DNA of 64,000 nucleotides from Argyresthia goedartella (lineage: Eukaryota; Arthropoda; Insecta; Lepidoptera; Argyresthiidae): contig OX463806.1 in the NCBI GenBank assembly GCA_949825045.1, positions 43,858,208-43,922,207 on the forward strand. The letters run 5' to 3'. The notes beneath the pieces were generated by a model, which did no database searches, was not told where the DNA came from, and saw nothing but the letters and a program-made list of their open reading frames with translations. This document shows, one piece after another, positions 20,340 to 32,473 of the stretch. Position 1 is the stretch's first letter. Every line of letters begins with the position of its first letter. Made by a program: the position numbers and the translations under genes.

Positions 20340-20470
20340 CGTTTCCATAGCATCGCTGTAGCGATGGGCTAGCCCCATGTCATGAAAAACGGAGTAGGTA
20401 TTTAATAACTGACTAAACTTTGGAGCAACGGGGCTGTTGCCAACCCTTTTTGTAACTCTGACATTGTTAA
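20340..20470 (+). repeat. SINE family D, body
   Basis: Contains 'gcgatgggctagccccatgt' and 'ttaataactgactaaac'. The tRNA-like head is absent. Confidence 0.65.
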
Positions 20471-21234
20471 ATTTTGCACATGGCCGAAACAAAAAATCCA
20501 CCGGCTTTGAAGAGCGTCATCTTTGTAACTATACAATGTGATATTTTTACGTTAGGTGTCTTTTCAAGGTCCTATTAGCATTATTTTACAGCCGAGGTGC
20601 TTTACAGTATATCTAATTTATAAAAGAAAATACATTCGCATATAAATTTTTGGACATAATTATCTAAGATTATCTAAGATATATATCTAACCTGCCTTTT
20701 GATTGCACTCAGATGCCATTAGACAAAAAAGCGGGCTAAATATCAATGTTTGGAGTACACCAAAATAGTATAATGAGTTAGTGTGATAATAAAACGAACG
20801 GTCCTTATGTAGAATTTGAACCGGCGACCTTTGCGTAACCATGGGTTTCTGGCGTGCGGTAAGTATCGACATTAGTCAGGTGCACCTACCTTACTTATTT
20901 TCGATCAAATGCGTCGACTTGAGATAAATTACGGCATATACTAAATTGTGTAGTGAACTAGTGAACGAACAGCTTGGCGAATGCACAGAGGTCTGCACAA
21001 ATAGTGCCGCATAGACGAGCCTCGATAACGAAAAGCCCCTCGTATGAAGTCGTATGTCATATAGCGAGTGCCCGAGAGAGCAGCATGTCTCTGAATGACC
21101 ATCAAACTTCGGTTGTGGATTCGAGCATTAGGGCAGAACATACCATACAGGTAATCTCAATAAACAGCTAAACCTCTATTGCTGTATTACTATTTGACAG
21201 TACCATCAATGGAACTAGTGACGCACCTGTGTAT
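20471..21234. other. Non-coding stretch with possible tRNA-like relic
   Basis: At 20810-20870 the minus strand has 'ggtcgccggttcaaattc', which resembles a pol III B box, but no full tRNA fold could be drawn. Otherwise nothing is recognised. Confidence 0.35.
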
Positions 21235-21463
21235 ATACTTACACACATTGATCTAGCCCCAAACTAGGATTCCCTGTATCTTGGGTACTAGACAACGATA
21301 TACATACTTATATAGATCAATATTATACTTAGATAGACAAACAACCATGACCAGGGTACAAATATCCGTTCTCATCAATCAAATATTTGCCCCCACCGGG
21401 ACTCGAACCCGGGACCCTTGGCTTCGTAGGCAGGGTCACTGCCGACTCGGCCATTCGGGTCGT
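21235..21463 (-). repeat. SINE family B, nearly full length
   Basis: On the minus strand a tRNA-like head (A box TGGCCGAGTCGG, B box GGTTCGAGTCC) is followed by 'gggggcaaatatttg', 'gtacaaacat'-type body and 'ctagtttggggctagatcaa'. Pol III internal promoters of this kind drive SINE transcription. Confidence 0.85.
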
Positions 21464-21499
21464 GGTGACATTGGTACTACTGACTGATACATTCACCAT

Positions 21500-22700
21500 T
21501 CACCAATGCCATTTATTTATTTATTTCAAGACACCACAACAAGATACATGTTAGTGTGACAAGACTGTCTTGGCTGTGCTGTTTGTGGCAACGTGACCCT
21601 TTTGAATATTAAGAATTAACTTCCTCCAACAGCTTGGTACTTAATGGACAGCATTTTCGACGAGAGGTTGTACCACAGGAAGATTTTTTTAACCTGTGGA
21701 TCTACTGGACAGTGTGTCACTAGTCCACCATTCATATTATCGGACAATGGTACCAAAAACGAGTGAATAAATAAATAGATAGATAAATTTTCCGAAATAA
21801 TATTTTCCTTGTATTTTTTTTTCCATTCGCTTCTTTTCCCGCGATTAATTTTTTCCACACATTTTTTTACTATTAGAACATTTTTCTACACGCTTTAATT
21901 TCTTCTGTTTCTTTTTGCCATACATATATTTTTCTAAGCATTTATTTTCTCTATCCGTATTTTTCTTATACTGCATTTGTTTTACCAGGTGTTTATGTCC
22001 TCATTCAATTTAAGCTTGATTTAACTTACATCCATACACTCACTACAGTAATAAAGGGACCTAAACCTGTCTATCAGGGCCAGTAGTGCATGAAGTTATT
22101 TTTTGCACGTGACAGCATGTGTCGTCATCACTGGGTCTTCTCACGCACCCCTTCTGGGACATGGGGATTCGGGGTCAGGTTATTGGACTTCTTCCCGGGG
22201 AATCGTCCTCGTCCACTCCTGTGGCATAGAGAAATAATATAAAGTATTATTGTATAGTTAGTCCATGCCTGTGGACAGGTCATCAGGGGGCCCTTGCGGG
22301 CGGTGGACTTCTCACTGGATGAGGTCTTCCATTAGGGGATTGCCAGCATGGCAACCAGGTCGCGCGGCAGGCGGCGGCGGCGGTCAGTCAGGCCCGGCAT
22401 TTGACGGCCATGTATCGTTAAAAGAATGGTGAGGCAAAGTTCACATGTCAATAGCTGCCGCGATGTCATTTTGCGTACATATATTAGTGTTGAATATTAA
22501 ATAGGTACCTCTGAAATTTGTTCGTTTGATGAAATATAAATTAAATATCCTATATAGCCCGATGGCTGACCTACTACTGAATTCAAACTTGAATAATGTC
22601 ATGAAATAACTCAATATAAGTATTACAGGTACTGTAATTAAATACGAGTAACCAAAGCAGTTTCTACACTAATGTCTCTTGGAACCTTCATAGCATATCA
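21500..22700. other. Unassigned stretch, partly GC-rich
   Basis: No host gene is recognised. 22080-22400 is GC-rich, with 'gggcccttgcgggcggtgg' and a GGC-repeat patch at 22370-22383. It may be the 3' end of a LINE on the minus strand, but no conserved protein block could be read. Confidence 0.35.
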
Positions 22701-22707
22701 ACCTATA

Positions 22708-22815
22708 ATTTTTAAGGTTCCTTGCCAAAGGGTGCCAACAGCACCCTAACACTTCGCCACTGTTTGTCCGTCCGTCTGTCACAGGGTTGTATCAGACTAT
22801 TGAATCGTAATAGTT
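22708..22815 (+). repeat. Family C, 5' end fragment
   Basis: Reads 'aaggttccttgccaaagggt' and 'tgtccgtccgtctgtcac', a diverged left end of family C. Confidence 0.6.
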
Positions 22816-23274
22816 AACTAGAAAAGTTACCGATAACTACTAACAAACCTAAGACAAAATAAAATGAAAGCAAGTTAATCTCTAAATAATAGTCGTTAAA
22901 AAGCCCCAAATAATGAAAAATTTGTGCCTTTTTGCTCTAAGTAAATATCTACCTAAAGAACTATTATCTTGGTATCTAACTCAGACTTGCAGTTCATCAG
23001 ATTTTTTGCCTCAGACGCTAATTTCAAAGTTATCAAGCGGCATGGTCATATTTTTTCTTGTACATACAAGCCAGGTGGAAGCTTAGAAGTGTCTTGTATC
23101 CAGAGCAAGGTCGGCGGTATTGTCGGCCCGCCCAGGTAATTATGAAGCGCACTTGCTAAGTACTAGCTCTAATAGTGTTCACACCTGGTGCGTGTGAACT
23201 TGACCATTCGTGGGGAAGGTAGGAGCCGGTGGATATTCGCGAAAGAGGGACGTGCAGCCACGAAGAACTTCCTT

Positions 23275-23475
23275 GGTTTACTGGCTCCACGCTCGCCGGT
23301 CACGCAGGAGTGCGGTTCCAATCCCGGTGCTGACCATATGAGAAGCGCTAAGCCTACATCTTAGCTGCAGCGATGGGCTAGCCCCCTGTCTTGCAAAATG
23401 GAGTATCGAATAACTGTCTAAACGTGGGCACAATTGTGCTTCTGCCATCACGTATGGGGAACGGCGAGACGCTGT
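23275..23475 (+). repeat. SINE family D with degenerate tRNA-like head
   Basis: The head has 'cgcaggagtgcggttccaat' and the body 'gcgatgggctagccccctgt' and 'gggcacaattgtgcttctgc'. Confidence 0.75.
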
Positions 23476-24342
23476 TGATGCCTCTTTCATTTATCTCTTC
23501 CAGTTATAGTTCCGCCCGCGAGTTCAATTTAGAGTTTTTCATATCACTTCGCTCTTGTTTGATTTCGTTTGTACAGCTCTACATTCAACTCGAGCGCGCA
23601 CTGCAGTTACAATTTGACTTTATCATCTTTCTGTCATCGGTATTTGGCTATGCTCCGGTCTCCGTGCATTTCCTAATTGAACAAATAACAGTTCCTTAAG
23701 AACGTAACTTACTTCGGTTATGACGTAATTCCTTAATAATAAACTCTAAAATCCATGGTAAAAATAAATATGTAGGCAGAGACTGCACGTCCACTTGCTA
23801 CTCAAAGAGTAATTAATAATCATCATCGGCTACCTGAGTTTTGAACGGAGTCCATCCAAGGACTCACGGCGAGTGGACCTCTCGCTTTACTATCCGTCCG
23901 ATTCTGTAGGCGTCAGTCTCCTGGAGCATGCTGGCCTGCTCACGCGCGCCGGCGCGGCGGACGACGGGTTTGAGACCGAAATGTCAATGTCGCTGTGTGC
24001 AGGAAGAGATGGCTGAATGCATAAACTCCATCTCAAACGTGCTACTCAAATGTCATGCAGGTGTGGTCATTTCCCTAGTGTCAATAGCTATAGTATGACT
24101 TGTGGGCCAGTCAAATCTGAGTTGGCAGTTGTGTATCCCGACGAGGCACGCCTACCATTGATATGAACAATACGAAAGTTTTCGAGAAGGCGAGCCACTT
24201 TGGTGGTACCGACATAATTACCGATTGTTTGTCGTATGTATCTATAACAAGGGCAGGCGACAAGGATGCATTGGTTGACGGTTTCGATTTCGACACTAGC
24301 CAAATGTCAATCTTCTCACTGGATTATCGCTTGATGTAGGTA
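23476..24342. other. Non-coding stretch, nothing recognised
   Basis: Includes a GC-rich patch (23940-23970). Overlapping open frames on the minus strand at 24088-24303 show no known protein pattern. Confidence 0.4.
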
Positions 24343-24610
24343 ACAGCTCCGTGGTCTAACGGGTTTCACGCTTGCTTCTCACACAGGAGATGCAGGTTCG
24401 ATTCCTGACCATGTACCAATGGGATAATTAATTTATCTTAAGTACATCTAACGGTGATGGAAAACATCGTGAGGAAACCTTAAATACTCCATAGCTGCGG
24501 CAATGGGCTAGCCCCCTGTCACGTAAAACGGAGTATTGAATAACTGGCTCAAAGTGGGCACAATTGTGCCTCTGACACCCCGTATGGGAAAAGGCGTGAC
24601 GCTATGTGCG
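24343..24610 (+). repeat. SINE family D, full length
   Basis: The tRNA-like head at 24350-24410 has A box 'tggtctaacggg' and B box 'ggttcgattcc'. It is followed by 'catcgtgaggaaacctt', 'gcaatgggctagccccctgt' and 'gggcacaattgtgcctctg', ending near 'aaaggcgtgacgc'. Confidence 0.85.
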
Positions 24611-24639
24611 TGGGTGTGTATGTGTAAGTAACAGAAAAC

Positions 24640-24805
24640 TAACACAGCGTCACGTGTTTCCCATTTGGGGCGGCAAAACACCATAGTTGCACCCAATTGT
24701 AGCCAGTTCTTCAACCCTCTGTTTCGCGTGAAAAGGGTCCATAGCCCATAACCGCAGTTATTGACTTATTAAGGTTTCCTTGCGATGCATCTATCATCGC
24801 TTGTC
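24640..24805 (-). repeat. SINE family D, inverted partner copy
   Basis: On the minus strand it reads family D body from 'gatgcatcgcaaggaaacct' to a 'gtgacg' end. It faces the copy at 24343-24610. Confidence 0.6.
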
Positions 24806-24894
24806 CAAACTGAAATGACGCGCCCCACTACCACATTTACGCATACGCACACAAATAAGTCGCCAGTAGAATGGGCCGCGTCATTTCAGTTTAA

Positions 24895-25146
24895 TAATAA
24901 TAATAATAATAACTTGGACACTATTGACACACATTGATCTAGCCCCAAACTAGGATTCTGTATTTTGGGTACTATACAACGATACAGATACTTATATAGA
25001 TAAATATAATACTTAGATAGATAAACAACCATGACTAGGGACAAACATCCGTTCTCGTCAAACAAATATTTGCCCCCACCGGGGCTCGAACCCGGGACCC
25101 TTGGCTTCGTAGGCAGGGTCACTGCCGACTCGGCCATTCGGGTCGT
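24895..25146 (-). repeat. SINE family B, full length
   Basis: (TAA)n tail at 24895-24910, body, and tRNA-like head at 25075-25146 with both pol III boxes. Confidence 0.9.
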
Positions 25147-27090
25147 TAAAAGTTTGGCCATCGCCTACATTTATTTTTATATTCGCCTTTACATAGAGGC
25201 AATGCCTTTGCCTTCCTCTCTTCCAAACAATATCGTGTTAGGTCTAACTAGCTATATCCCTACTTCGACTTTTGACTCGTCATAACGCGATGTAGTTTAG
25301 AACTACCCTTCTAGCAGGGCACAAGTATAACTATATCGTACAAAACGTGTCGGATCCTTGTGTACAAAGACATAAACGTCTGTTCAAAAACTTACTTTTC
25401 CGAACCCTGCCTCAAATGTTCGTGTTTTAACCCGATAAACAGCAGTACAGTAAAATCATAGAAATATGGGAGGGCGCTAAACGTCAATCTCCCTTTACTT
25501 CCCCTTCGACGAGTTTTCCTGACACTACCGCGAAAATGTTATGGAATACTTGTATTGTATGCCGACCTGCCGGAATTTTAAAAGCGGCGGCCATTGGCAA
25601 CTCTGGCTCGCTCACTAATGCAAACGCCTGTAGCAAAAACCTCGTTTTCACTATTCCGAGTTCAGTTGGTTATCAGAGCTGTTATGCCGTTAGGTCACCC
25701 TGTAACTAGGTCTAAACTAGTCTAGGCTAAGCATTGCATTGTTTGGATAGTGGTTGGTATTATCCGTCGTTGTTTCTGTAACTTCCGCGCTTGTCTTTCT
25801 TTAGCGAGGTATTGTAGTGGGATTTCATGTTGTTATCTTTTGAAACCATATCGAGTACCTAGAAATTGTTTCATAGTGATTTCATATTTCCACAACACAC
25901 ACGTCTTTATTTTAAGTCTAACACGCTTATTCGTAGAGTTGGCAGGTAATGTATTCCCAACTTATTGCACACATACTTTCTATTACAATACAACCTGTAA
26001 TATTGTAACTTGGGACAGACAAAGTGTTATGCTATGCAAAAATGTATAATGAATGACCATTATGCCTACGGAAATTTAAATCTTCTACCACGCGGCAACT
26101 GCAGCGGCTTTCCGGTATTGTAAATATATTTTTGATTACATAAACCGAGAACCGACTTTACAAATAGGATAAGATAAAAAAATCCTTGATTTATTTTTAA
26201 ATATTTAGCAATAGATTTTTACTACCGGTGCCAGCTGCAAATACATAACGATATGATGTTGGTCCTGGCCGTTTTCGGTCTCAGCGACTATTTCGTCTAT
26301 TTAGATGATCGTTGGTGTGCCCTCATATGGCTCATGTGGACCATCTTGGCTCATGACACAAGGCACAAGTCGGTATTGCTCGAACGTAGTTGAAATCATG
26401 TCTGTAGGTGGTCTGATAAAAGCAACCTCCAGTCCAAAATTTACTTATACATCCCAACAAGTAGGCAATAATATTACATTAACATTTCCTCCAGCATGTA
26501 AAGTGTGAAGTGTCGGAGCACCTCATAATTAATATGCGAGGGAAATGTTGGCAATAGTATTTCATGACAATCTTATCACGACCCACAGCCAGTGAGGTGA
26601 TGAAACACTTGAGTTAGACTCCTAACTGGGGACCCGTTTGTTTCTATAATACAGAACTGTTCTCTACTTTTCTGTCTGTCTAATATTGTTTCTTTGCGTC
26701 AAATTGTACGTCTACGTGCTTCCAAAATATAAAAAAGCGTTGGCCATTACCGAATGAAAAATCTGTGCTGTGTGGGGAGAGGGACCCTCATAAGTATAGT
26801 TTTAAGAAGGTGCCACTTTTAATCTCCCGGCGGCGGAAAAAAGAGGGGTGTTAAAATCATATTGTCTAGTTCTATTACAAACGTAGTAGGTATTCTCTTG
26901 TTTTCTTTTAAGATTATTTTCACTTAGCTTTCCACAGGCCCTTCTCGTGTTCATCATCGTGAACAATACATGTTGTATATGTTCTCTCCAACAATTCGAC
27001 AACGCCCTATCATTGTAAACCAGTGGAACTTCATTGATGTCGGTCGGTTTGTCGGGTACAATAAAGTGGTACAGGTCGCGCTAAACATCT
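25147..27090. other. Gene-poor stretch
   Basis: No protein family is recognised. The 67-codon frame at 26305-26508 looks like part of an interspersed repeat. A somewhat GC-richer patch at 25480-25700 could be a promoter or exon, but no support was found. Confidence 0.35.
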
Positions 27091-27094
27091 AGTT

Positions 27095-27290
27095 AGCTAT
27101 GAAGTGGCCGCGCTGCACTGCGCAGATGTACGCGCGACGCGATGCGCGGCAACATCTGCGCTAACGCGATGTTTGGCGCGAGCTGTACATGCTAGCCCAA
27201 CACGGCGGTACACCATTGACGAAATGTACCGTGCGAAAGAAAGCGAAAGTAATACGAGTTCAGGCTATTGTGTACACATTCTGATGCAGT
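27095..27290 (+). other. GC-rich island with dyad and splice-donor-like end; possible non-coding first exon
   Basis: A CpG-rich patch in AT-rich DNA, with an inverted pair 'cgcagatgt'/'acatctgcg' (27120-27160), runs to a strong donor-like site, GCAGTAAGTAC, at 27286-27296. No protein is recognised. Confidence 0.3.
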
Positions 27291-27296
27291 AAGTAC

Positions 27297-28585
27297 TAAC
27301 CGTTTATTACTTAACAGCTGTTAATAATACAATCGTACGTGCAGGTTGTGAGCTGAAGAAATTGAATGGCCGTGTGTCAAGATCCGCTATAATCTGCGTT
27401 ATATTAATACGGCCCTATTGCTGTTCCAGATTTTGCCTAGATTAAGTTATTGTGGCCTAAGTTGGTTCAAAGATTCTCTGTTATGGTGTATTCTTATTTG
27501 ACTGTACTTCAGTGAAGTCTTCGACACACGACTGCATCGGGGCGGGTCGGTAGCGGGGCGGTAGTCAAATACAAGAAACTATGAAGCATGTCTCACCAAA
27601 TTCGAAAGCGGGCCCGCGCTGTTGTTACAGTGTGGCTGCCGTTCGACCATACATTTGACAACCGAACTGGCCAAACTGCATAACAATTTGGAATATTATT
27701 GTCCAATCGGTTAGTCAGAACATCGATCTCCTACAACAGGACTGTACTACTCCACTGGTCGAATAGTGTCTTCCTTCTCTTTTCACGCTGGCCTGCAATG
27801 TTTGTTCCATATGTGTGTTTGACATGAGACAGAACTCTAACAACCCGAATTGCCAGGCTTTTAGCTGGCTTGGCGGAGAACGTTGTCTTTACATCGCTCG
27901 GACTTTATGCCGCTCTTTGCCTACGATGCATCATGCATATCGTTCCCGCCAAGCGGAGCGATCCTCCCTACGCAGATAATCCGAAGGCGAATTAGCAATT
28001 TCCTTTGGCAGGTGCCTGTCATTTGTTTTTATAGTTTTATACCCGCGTGGGCGAAGGGCCGCCTGATATGAAGATGATGACACAAAACAAACATGGCCTT
28101 CGTCACCCGAGACCGAGGTATCAGGCCTTGAACCAGAAAACAACACTTGAAAATAAAACATACCAGAAGGTAATTAACATACAACAAGACCTCCAATTCG
28201 CGTAAAGTCTGCCTTGCTGCAATCTGCCATACAATCTTCGTTTGACTCGTTCTGTTACCTAATTACTATTGAGATCGTACCTATATTGAGGTTTTAATGC
28301 ACTTAAACTGTTATTTTAAATGATATAATTATGAAAGAAGGCATGCACTGGTTACCATACTTGCCAAAGCACTGTATAACAGATTGAGTCAGATTGCAAT
28401 TGAAAAAATGCAATCGTCAGATATCATCTCTGTAAGAAATACGAGCGCAAACTCGTATATACCAGTTTGCCGTCTACTTACATTGTCACAATTTAATAAG
28501 TACATGCATGCATGCGTAGTGGACTCGCGTTACATAACTCTAAATTGCAGGGCGTATCAGAATTGTGCACATATTTGGAATTTAA
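27297..28585. other. No gene recognised
   Basis: Mixed composition. The overlapping open frames at 27883-28161 show no conserved blocks and lie on opposite strands. Confidence 0.4.
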
Positions 28586-28589
28586 TTGA

Positions 28590-28915
28590 GGGAGCGAACG
28601 CGTAAAGCGACCCCGAAGCGTCTTCGTTCAAGTTGGGCTGAAATATCTAAGGCAAAAATGCTTTCTTCTGTGTGTCTGTGCGGACGTTCTCTATTGGTAG
28701 AGGTCACATTTTTCAACCGATTCGCGTGAAATTTTTTGAGCTGGTTCGATGAGTAATGATGCTTTTTTTTCAATATTTTTTTCCATTTTTTTTCAAAATG
28801 TTGGAGATATGGGGTTACAAGATTATTGGTGCGGCTACTTTCATAGTCCATTTACGTAACCAGGTGCATTCATAAGTTTGATTGTGGTATTGAAAAAAAA
28901 TGCAGTTGGGTTATT
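28590..28915. repeat. Interspersed repeat family H
   Basis: Starts near 'gagcgaacgcgtaaagcgac'. It has 'tttttcaaccgattcgcgtg', then a core 'attggtgcggctac' and 'cgtaaccaggtgcattc'. That core is shared with family C. Confidence 0.65.
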
Positions 28916-29097
28916 TATAGACTTTATAAATTCCAAATTCCAAATGTCTTTATTACTGTAGATATTAACATATACTTAGCAATCGTCATTTTTTGCCACT
29001 TCTCTACATTGGACCACTGTGGGAGAAGATAATAGTTCCACTTCGATAAACTTCAAGGTCGGGTGTGTTATGGGAGTGAAATATTGAGTTAACAAAG

Positions 29098-29215
29098 ACA
29101 CTCACGCACACACATATAGGGTCACGCCTTTTCCCATATGGGTTGGTATAGGGCACAGTTGTGCGATTTTGCGGGACACGGGGCTAGCCCATCGCTGCAG
29201 CCATGCTTGCCTCAC
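29098..29215 (-). repeat. SINE family D, body fragment
   Basis: The minus strand carries 'gcgatgggctagccccgtgt' and 'cacaactgtgcc'-type sequence ending in 'aaaggcgtgac'. Confidence 0.75.
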
Positions 29216-29865
29216 AAAAATCTGGTTCCAAACAATCTGCCGCAGCAAAAAGCCATAAATTATAATTATTATTATTATCGGTCGTACAACAAGTGTAGGA
29301 TTAAGTGCTCATACAGACGTAATTACGCAATAACACATTAATCCAGTCAACATTGAAGTTGATCACAATAGATTACAACGGATTGCCAATCACATAGTGC
29401 TTTCCCTTCGGATTATATTGCAATATCAATAGCAAGTTTTAGCTCAAAAAATCTTAAGCGTTGCAATAGCGAGAGCGATAATAGTTGACACCTGCGTGCC
29501 AAGTGTTGGAGGAGGAGTGAGGACGGAATGATATGACAACATTTGGTAACAAACACAGTAGCCCTGCTGCAATGGATGTTAGGGTTAGCGACCTATAAGG
29601 GCCACTTGCTTCATGGCGATAACCCCGAGTCAAGAAGACAATCCCACCACACATCCATTTAAGTACGACAGATATGTGGTTGTCAGAATTTATTCGAACA
29701 GTGCGATTTGAAACGGTGGATGGCAGTTTTTTGTGATTTGCTGGCATTTATAGCATGTATGCATGTACCTATTTATTTACAACCTAAATCGATGGCTGGT
29801 TCGGTCAGAGACATCGGAAATAATCACTTTCTTCTGTTGTATACAGGGTGGAATTTTGTGGAATT
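29216..29865. other. No gene recognised
   Basis: The minus-strand frame at 29454-29747 (97 codons) has no known pattern and is treated as chance. Confidence 0.4.
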
Positions 29866-29870
29866 TTGTG

Positions 29871-30261
29871 TATATATGTCTCCGTAAGCTTGTCAAAACC
29901 GTTTGTTTATAAACTAACGCGTTAGTTTGTAGACTATCGACAAATTGTAAACCAGACCGACAGGGTTTAGAATTTACGTTTTTTTTTGTTCTTACATGTT
30001 AACCTAACATGAAGACGTAGACTTGGCTGCGCTGGCCACCCATAGTCTTCACCTAAGCTACCGCGGTGTTTGCCCTAGTATTTCCTTTGCAATTCAAGTT
30101 TAAAACAGTTCACAATTTATCGTTTTTATTATAAACTAACGCACCACATCGTAAGCATTACGGTATTGTTTACAATTTATCGATAGTCTGTAAACAGACG
30201 AGAAAAAAAAACGTTAGATTATAAACTAAAATTTTTGACAATCTTACGGTGACATATATAT
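29871..30261. mobile_element. MITE family E with long terminal inverted repeats
   Basis: The left arm 29871-29952 (tatatatgtctccgtaag...) pairs with the right arm 30168-30261 (...cttacggtgacatatata) over about 80-90 bp with mismatches. Each arm also contains shorter dyads (AACTAACGCGTTAGTT in the left one). The centre has the family E block 'aacctaacatgaagac' to 'cacctaagctaccgcggtgt', seen also at 35640-35750 and 60220-60310. No transposase is present. Confidence 0.75.
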
Positions 30262-30269
30262 AAATACAA

Positions 30270-30505
30270 ATTTAAAATTTAAACCACCACCAAAAATGTA
30301 TGGCTAACCATTGGATCACTTGTTTCCTATTTAGGCTGACAACTTTTGAACCCCTGAGCCGATTTTAATAAAATATATCTAAGAACCAACACAGTAAAGT
30401 ACAATACCAATTTTTAAAAAACGCATTGAAATCAGTAAACCCGTTGAGCGCTAGAGTGCCACGGCAGACATACAGACAGACAGACAAACAGACTTTAACC
30501 TTATT
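30270..30505. repeat. Interspersed repeat family F
   Basis: Shares 'ttaggctgacaacttttgaac', 'gattttaat' and 'gctagagtgccac' blocks with 62970-63205. Confidence 0.65.
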
Positions 30506-31160
30506 ATATAACAAAATAATACTAATGAAAATACAGGAAATAATTTTACAAATATAAGATATTAATAGTCGCCTATCGATGTTATTTGATTCACCAAAAT
30601 TCACATAGAACACTCAGTAAACCTATTTCGGAGTTATTCATCTGACTAAATTATCAAGAATTAGCATTTCTGATTCTGATAATAAAAGTGGTTATATTCG
30701 TCTGTATAATTTTACTTTGAACGGAGCACATGAATGTTTATGAAGTCTATTAGAGACTTATAATGCTTACTTCTTCAAATGCTTAAAGTATTATGTGCAG
30801 CAAAAATCTGATATGGTTCTATAGCTTAATAATTGCCATTCCTTCTTCCACGACGGATGGAACGGAGCGGAGGCGTTCCGGGTAGAGGTTACCAGCTTCC
30901 TGGAAAACTACTGGACGTCTATAAGTTCAGAGCAGGTTCTTAGATATATTTTACGGTTGTGGACCACCAGGGGGCGCTACAGGAGCCAGGATGGTTGACG
31001 TGAAAGAGTGCTTCTCAGACTTTTTTTAGCCATTTTCGATGCGGTTTTCTATAGTATATTATCCGTAAGGAGTCATTAATGTGTAGGGGGTATTTGAAAT
31101 TTGTAATTTATGGTAATGTGTATCACCTAGCTTGCTGGCTCGGTTCTATGGCTAGGACTA
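30506..31160. other. No gene recognised
   Basis: AT-rich, with a GC-richer patch at 30845-31010 ('gtggaccaccagggggcgct'). The patch may be a repeat fragment but matches nothing else in the window. Confidence 0.4.
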
Positions 31161-31164
31161 TCCA

Positions 31165-31280
31165 GTCCTGTTATTGACACACCTGGCCACGTCACCTATT
31201 TCTTTAATGTTTTTAAAACATTAAAGAAATAGAATCTTCGGTACTCCAGGTGACGTGGCCAGGTGTGTCAATAACAGGAC
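31165..31280. repeat. 116-bp snap-back palindrome
   Basis: Outer arms 31165-31197 and 31248-31280 are 33-bp exact complements. Inner arms, about 31196-31213 and 31215-31232, are also exact, with no real loop. A 15-nt segment (31233-31247) on the right side is the only unpaired part. The transcript would form a hairpin of about 50 bp. Confidence 0.95.
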
Positions 31281-32180
31281 TTTTAACCAGCATGCTGGGT
31301 GATCTTAAGGGGTTTGTAATGTTAGTACTCTAATACTAGAGTCGACTCTATATCTATATAATATATAAATATACTATTAAGTGTGGGAACACAAAAGTTT
31401 CTTCGATTACAATATAGAATACATACATCCTATTGGGTAACATCATGTGAATATCTCATTGAAACAGCAATAATTTGAAAGATAATTAGCGGATTCTTTG
31501 CATATACCGATGTGTGCGATAAGATCTATATTTTAAAAGAGATCTTAAAATTAACCTGTGGGATTTTCCCTTTTGATCTAGTTACCTTAAATGCGGAATG
31601 CCAACGCCGGCATTATACTTGAAATAATGGTGAGCCTTGCAAGCTGTATACCTTAATGGAGAGATTACCAGTTGTCCCACGATTATTTTTAACAGTAGAC
31701 CTTCTATTTAATCTAGCATATTTTAAATAATTTCCTTCTGCCACGTTCGGTCTGTAATAAAATAACATAACGCATCGATGAACACCTCATTCATTCGATA
31801 TTATAGTCCGAATAGTTAAGAATGAGATAACCTGTGAGATGGATGATAGACTGATCGAAAGGAAATACTGTCACGTCAAGTTTAATGGCCATTTTTAGTG
31901 AAGTAGTCGATGTTATTTTGAATGTACATGACAAAATGTAGCTAGAATATTATCAAAATTTTATTTAGACTAATATTTTATTTATTGATCAAAATCAAAT
32001 ATACGAGAGGTAGGTATAACGAGAGTTAGTTGGAATATATTCAAGAACAAGTCCAATAATCAGACTCATTTTTTTTTATTGAATATAAATAAATAAATTA
32101 TCTTATTCAAAGTCAAAATTATACTTACTTATAACTACAAGTATTTTTTTTCGTTTGGTTATTTGTTTCGGAAGGTGAAC
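31281..32180. other. AT-rich stretch, nothing recognised
   Basis: Many short A/T runs, no coding pattern. Confidence 0.5.
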
Positions 32181-32182
32181 CC

Positions 32183-32300
32183 CGGGTCTATAACAATCTA
32201 TAACAAACTGCCGGATATTGTTCGTTATATAGAAAATATAACACAATTTAGGAGCGAATTGAGAAAGTTACTTATAAGACATACTATACTATAAATGAGT
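32183..32300 (+). pseudogene. LINE ORF2 C-terminal remnant
   Basis: One frame reads IYNKLPDIVRYIENITQFRS then ELRKLLIRH before a stop. This is the common end of many LINE ORF2 proteins (xYNKLPxxIRxIxNxxxFKxxLKKxLL). Confidence 0.6.
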
Positions 32301-32473
32301 GAATAAATGACCAAACACTGTAATAAACATAACATATGCTAAGTGACTTTAGCTTGTTCCAAAATACATGAATGCATATGTATGGATTTAGAAAGTAAAT
32401 TAAGATATTGCTGCATGCACTATACCTAGGTATATTCATATCTATACCTATATACCTACAAATGGTATATACT

